The notes below the pieces were generated by a model. The model did no database searches. It saw only the letters and a list, made by a program, of their open reading frames with translations, and was not told where the DNA came from. From Candidatus Kaiserbacteria bacterium RIFCSPLOWO2_01_FULL_50_24 (GTDB lineage: Bacteria > Patescibacteriota > Minisyncoccia > Phycocordibacterales > UBA2100), in contig MFLU01000003.1 of NCBI GenBank assembly GCA_001783335.1, positions 1 to 38,384 on the forward strand: a stretch of DNA of 38,384 nt. The letters are read 5' to 3'. The position numbers and the translations under genes were made by a program. Positions 36,691 to 38,384 of this stretch are shown here, one piece after another (position 1 is the stretch's first letter; every line of letters begins with the position of its first letter).

Positions 36691-38196
36691 ATGTCTAGCG
36701 AAGATAATCTACGAGCAGAACGGCTTAAGAAGCTGAAGGTTTTAAAGAGCACTGGCATGGAAGCATATCCGGCTGCCACGTCGAGAACGCTTACCAATGC
36801 GGATTTTTCGGAGCAGTTTGATGAACTGGAAAAAAGCCGTGCAAGTGAGACCGTGGCGGGGCGTATTATGTCGCTTCGCGGACAGGGAGGAATAATGTTT
36901 GCCACTATATTTGATGGTTCGATTTATGGTGAGCAGAGTCGAACCACTTCGCTCACTACAGGTGGCGCAGCACGGCTTCAGTTGGTGTTCCAAAAAGAGC
37001 ATCTTGACGAAAAATTGTTTTCACTTTTTCGGGACGTCGTTGACCATGGCGATTTTATTGAAGCGGCCGGCATTGCGTATCGCACGAAGCGCGGTGAAAA
37101 GTCACTTCTCGTTGATGCGTGGCACATGCTCGCGAAATCCTTGATGTCGATACCGGACGAGTGGTTCGGTCTTAAAGACGAGGAGAAGCGCCTGCGCGAG
37201 CGATATCTAGACATGCTTTTGAATGACGAGGTGCGCGAGATGGTTCTGCGCCGCGCGAAGTTCTGGCAAGCGGTCCGCAATTTTTATCTTGAACGGGGAT
37301 TTTTGGAAGTGGAAACACCGACTCTGGAGAGTTATCCTGGCGGTGCGGATGCACGGCCGTTCGTAACACACCACAACGCACTCAATATAGATGTATATTT
37401 GCGCATCGCGCTTGAGCTATGGCATAAGCGCATGCTTGTCGCCGGTTTTCCCAAAGTGTTTGAAATAGGGCGCGTGTTTAGGAACGAAGGGCAGTCGCGC
37501 GAGCATCTTCAGGATTACACAATGTTTGAAAGTTACGAAGCATACAGCGACATGCAGAAAGGAATGCAATTCGTGCAAGAGTTGTATCGGCACATCGCGA
37601 AAGAAGTGTACGAAAAATACACATTTGAAATAGGGGGGCACACGGTTGATTTTGCTGAAGATTGGTCCGTGTTGGATTTTGGCGAGTTGTTGAAAAAGCA
37701 CTTTGGCATTGAGCCGCTCGCGTGTTCGGAAGAGCAGGTGATTCGCGCGGCGAAAGACGCACGCATAGTATTCGGCGAGGCGCCAAACAAGGCACGCGCG
37801 GTAGATCACCTTTGGAAACAGCTTCGCAAAAAAATATCCGGCCCCGCTTTTTTGACGGGTGTGCCGGTCTATCTTGAACCGCTCGCGAAACGCTCGCGCG
37901 AAAATCCGGAGGTTGTGGAGCGCATGCAAATTATTCTCGCCGGCTCTGAGGTGGGGAAGGGCTTTTCGGAATTGAATGACCCCGAAGACCAGCGTGCGCG
38001 CTTTGAGGTACAGCAAAAATTGCGCGACACGGGCGACGAGGAAGCGCAACGAATGGACAAGGAGTATTTGCGCGCGATGGAATACGGTATGCCGCCCGCG
38101 TTTGGATTCGGCGTCTCCGAACGCCTCTTTGCATTTCTTGAAAACAAACCCGCGCACGAAGCCCAACTCTTTCCACTCCTGCGCTCTAGGCAATAA
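36691..38196 (+). CDS. lysS: Lysine--tRNA ligase (class II)
   Basis: A class II synthetase charging tRNA-Lys, 501 residues. The N-terminal OB-fold domain contains VAGRIMSLRGQGGIMFATIFDG. The catalytic domain shows motif 1 (FLEVETPTLESYPGGADARPF), DVYLRIALELWHKRMLVAGFPKVFEIGRVFRNEG (motif 2 start, in parts) and the C-terminal motif 3 region GFGVSERLFAFL with FPLLR. About 15 residues (SIYGEQSRTTSLTTGG, 77-92) interrupt the OB fold where relatives are short. They are encoded by an inverted-repeat unit, so this is probably an in-frame insertion. The last motif reads SERL instead of the usual IDRL. Confidence 0.94.
   Translation: MSSEDNLRAERLKKLKVLKSTGMEAYPAATSRTLTNADFSEQFDELEKSRASETVAGRIMSLRGQGGIMFATIFDGSIYGEQSRTTSLTTGGAARLQLVFQKEHLDEKLFSLFRDVVDHGDFIEAAGIAYRTKRGEKSLLVDAWHMLAKSLMSIPDEWFGLKDEEKRLRERYLDMLLNDEVREMVLRRAKFWQAVRNFYLERGFLEVETPTLESYPGGADARPFVTHHNALNIDVYLRIALELWHKRMLVAGFPKVFEIGRVFRNEGQSREHLQDYTMFESYEAYSDMQKGMQFVQELYRHIAKEVYEKYTFEIGGHTVDFAEDWSVLDFGELLKKHFGIEPLACSEEQVIRAAKDARIVFGEAPNKARAVDHLWKQLRKKISGPAFLTGVPVYLEPLAKRSRENPEVVERMQIILAGSEVGKGFSELNDPEDQRARFEVQQKLRDTGDEEAQRMDKEYLRAMEYGMPPAFGFGVSERLFAFLENKPAHEAQLFPLLRSRQ
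36916..36956. repeat. Interleaved inverted repeats inside lysS
   Basis: GGTTCGA (36916-36922) pairs with TCGAACC (36939-36945), and GTGAGC (36929-36934) pairs with GCTCAC (36951-36956). The two stems interleave. The unit is in frame within the OB-fold coding sequence. Confidence 0.75.
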
Positions 38197-38225
38197 ATAT
38201 AAGAAGTGCCATGGGGCGTAGGAGT

Positions 38226-38321
38226 ATGAAAACGTTAAAGTTCAGACACAATTTAGTTCAGAAAGTATTGGATGGCAGTAAAACTGTTACATGGGAGTTA
38301 ATGGAAAAAATTGGTGCCTGA
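38226..38321 (+). pseudogene. Possible truncated ASCH-domain gene
   Basis: A 31-residue frame, MKTLKFRHNLVQKVLDGSKTVTW and eight more residues, then TGA. The first 23 residues resemble the start of ASCH-domain proteins, where LV..VL.G.KT.TWR is followed by a DDK..L..GD segment. Here the sequence stops instead. It could be a remnant, a frameshift or a genuine short peptide. The remaining 63 bases of the window show no continuation that I can join to it. Confidence 0.45.
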
Positions 38322-38384
38322 AATCGTGCTTCGGGTGCTCGGTTGAGGCATAGTTCGGGAATATTTTAAACACATCTTTAATTT

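Noticed and set aside
1-38384. CRISPR array, transposase-bearing insertion sequence or prophage
   Set aside because: No regularly spaced direct repeats, cas genes, transposases, integrases or phage structural genes were seen. The repeats found are dispersed or inverted.

Overview
The window looks like a chromosomal segment of an ultra-small Candidate Phyla Radiation (Patescibacteria) bacterium, most likely a parcubacterial lineage. This is inferred from gene content and style: short housekeeping genes, a stand-alone TrbC/VirB2-like pilin, a compact Rel, an IMP dehydrogenase without CBS domains, isolated members of nucleotide pathways, and many start codons placed 5-8 nt after a -10-like hexamer. 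The standard bacterial code fits; TGA is used as a stop. I see no rRNA, CRISPR array, transposase or prophage.

Layout. 1-2082: non-coding stem-loops, then a minus-strand 1-pyrroline-5-carboxylate dehydrogenase. 2174-5020: small pilin-like protein, ribosomal protein bL33, a helical hypothetical protein, tRNA-Trp, miaA and a divergent phosphoribosyltransferase. 5135-8946: PyrF-like protein, tRNA-Leu, parB, rel and a zinc-ribbon protein. 8947-9480: gene-free, with a duplicated hairpin repeat. 9481-17621: topA, dprA, serS, an FtsQ-like protein, a small hypothetical protein, dus and dnaX. 17622-19822: an ArsR repressor between two near-identical 30-bp palindromes, tRNA-Gln, a GIY-YIG protein, a small membrane protein, an HNH nuclease, a NUDIX hydrolase and a 38-residue basic peptide. 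19860-22137: a thiol-redox cassette (membrane thioredoxin with an apparent frameshift, CcdA-like protein, DipZ-like thioredoxin). 22167-27785: sugar transferase, SIS-domain sugar isomerase, anchored M23-like protein, PurM, a membrane protein and guaB. 27873-31102: a leucine/glutamate dehydrogenase-family enzyme, a DUF378 protein and glutamate dehydrogenase. 31215-38384: hypothetical protein, M29 aminopeptidase, histidine phosphatase, a divergent ZIP transporter and Fur/Zur pair sharing a palindromic operator, YibE/F-like protein, lysS and a short ASCH-like fragment.

Functional themes. P5C dehydrogenase and two amino-acid dehydrogenases suggest glutamate/amino-acid catabolism for nitrogen and reducing power. 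CcdA plus thioredoxins suggests disulfide exchange across the membrane. ZIP and Zur-like proteins suggest autoregulated metal uptake.

The most unusual signal is structural. The window is full of perfect short inverted repeats, several with exactly three-base loops, and many lie in frame inside conserved housekeeping genes (miaA, parB, topA, dus, lysS). One 38-nt repeat is shared exactly between the gdh coding sequence and an intergenic spacer. In addition, two ~150-165 bp intergenic elements share the same architecture, and their arms differ in sequence while each pair stays perfectly complementary. Together these look like a small-repeat system that tolerates insertion into proteins, comparable in concept to Rickettsia palindromic elements.
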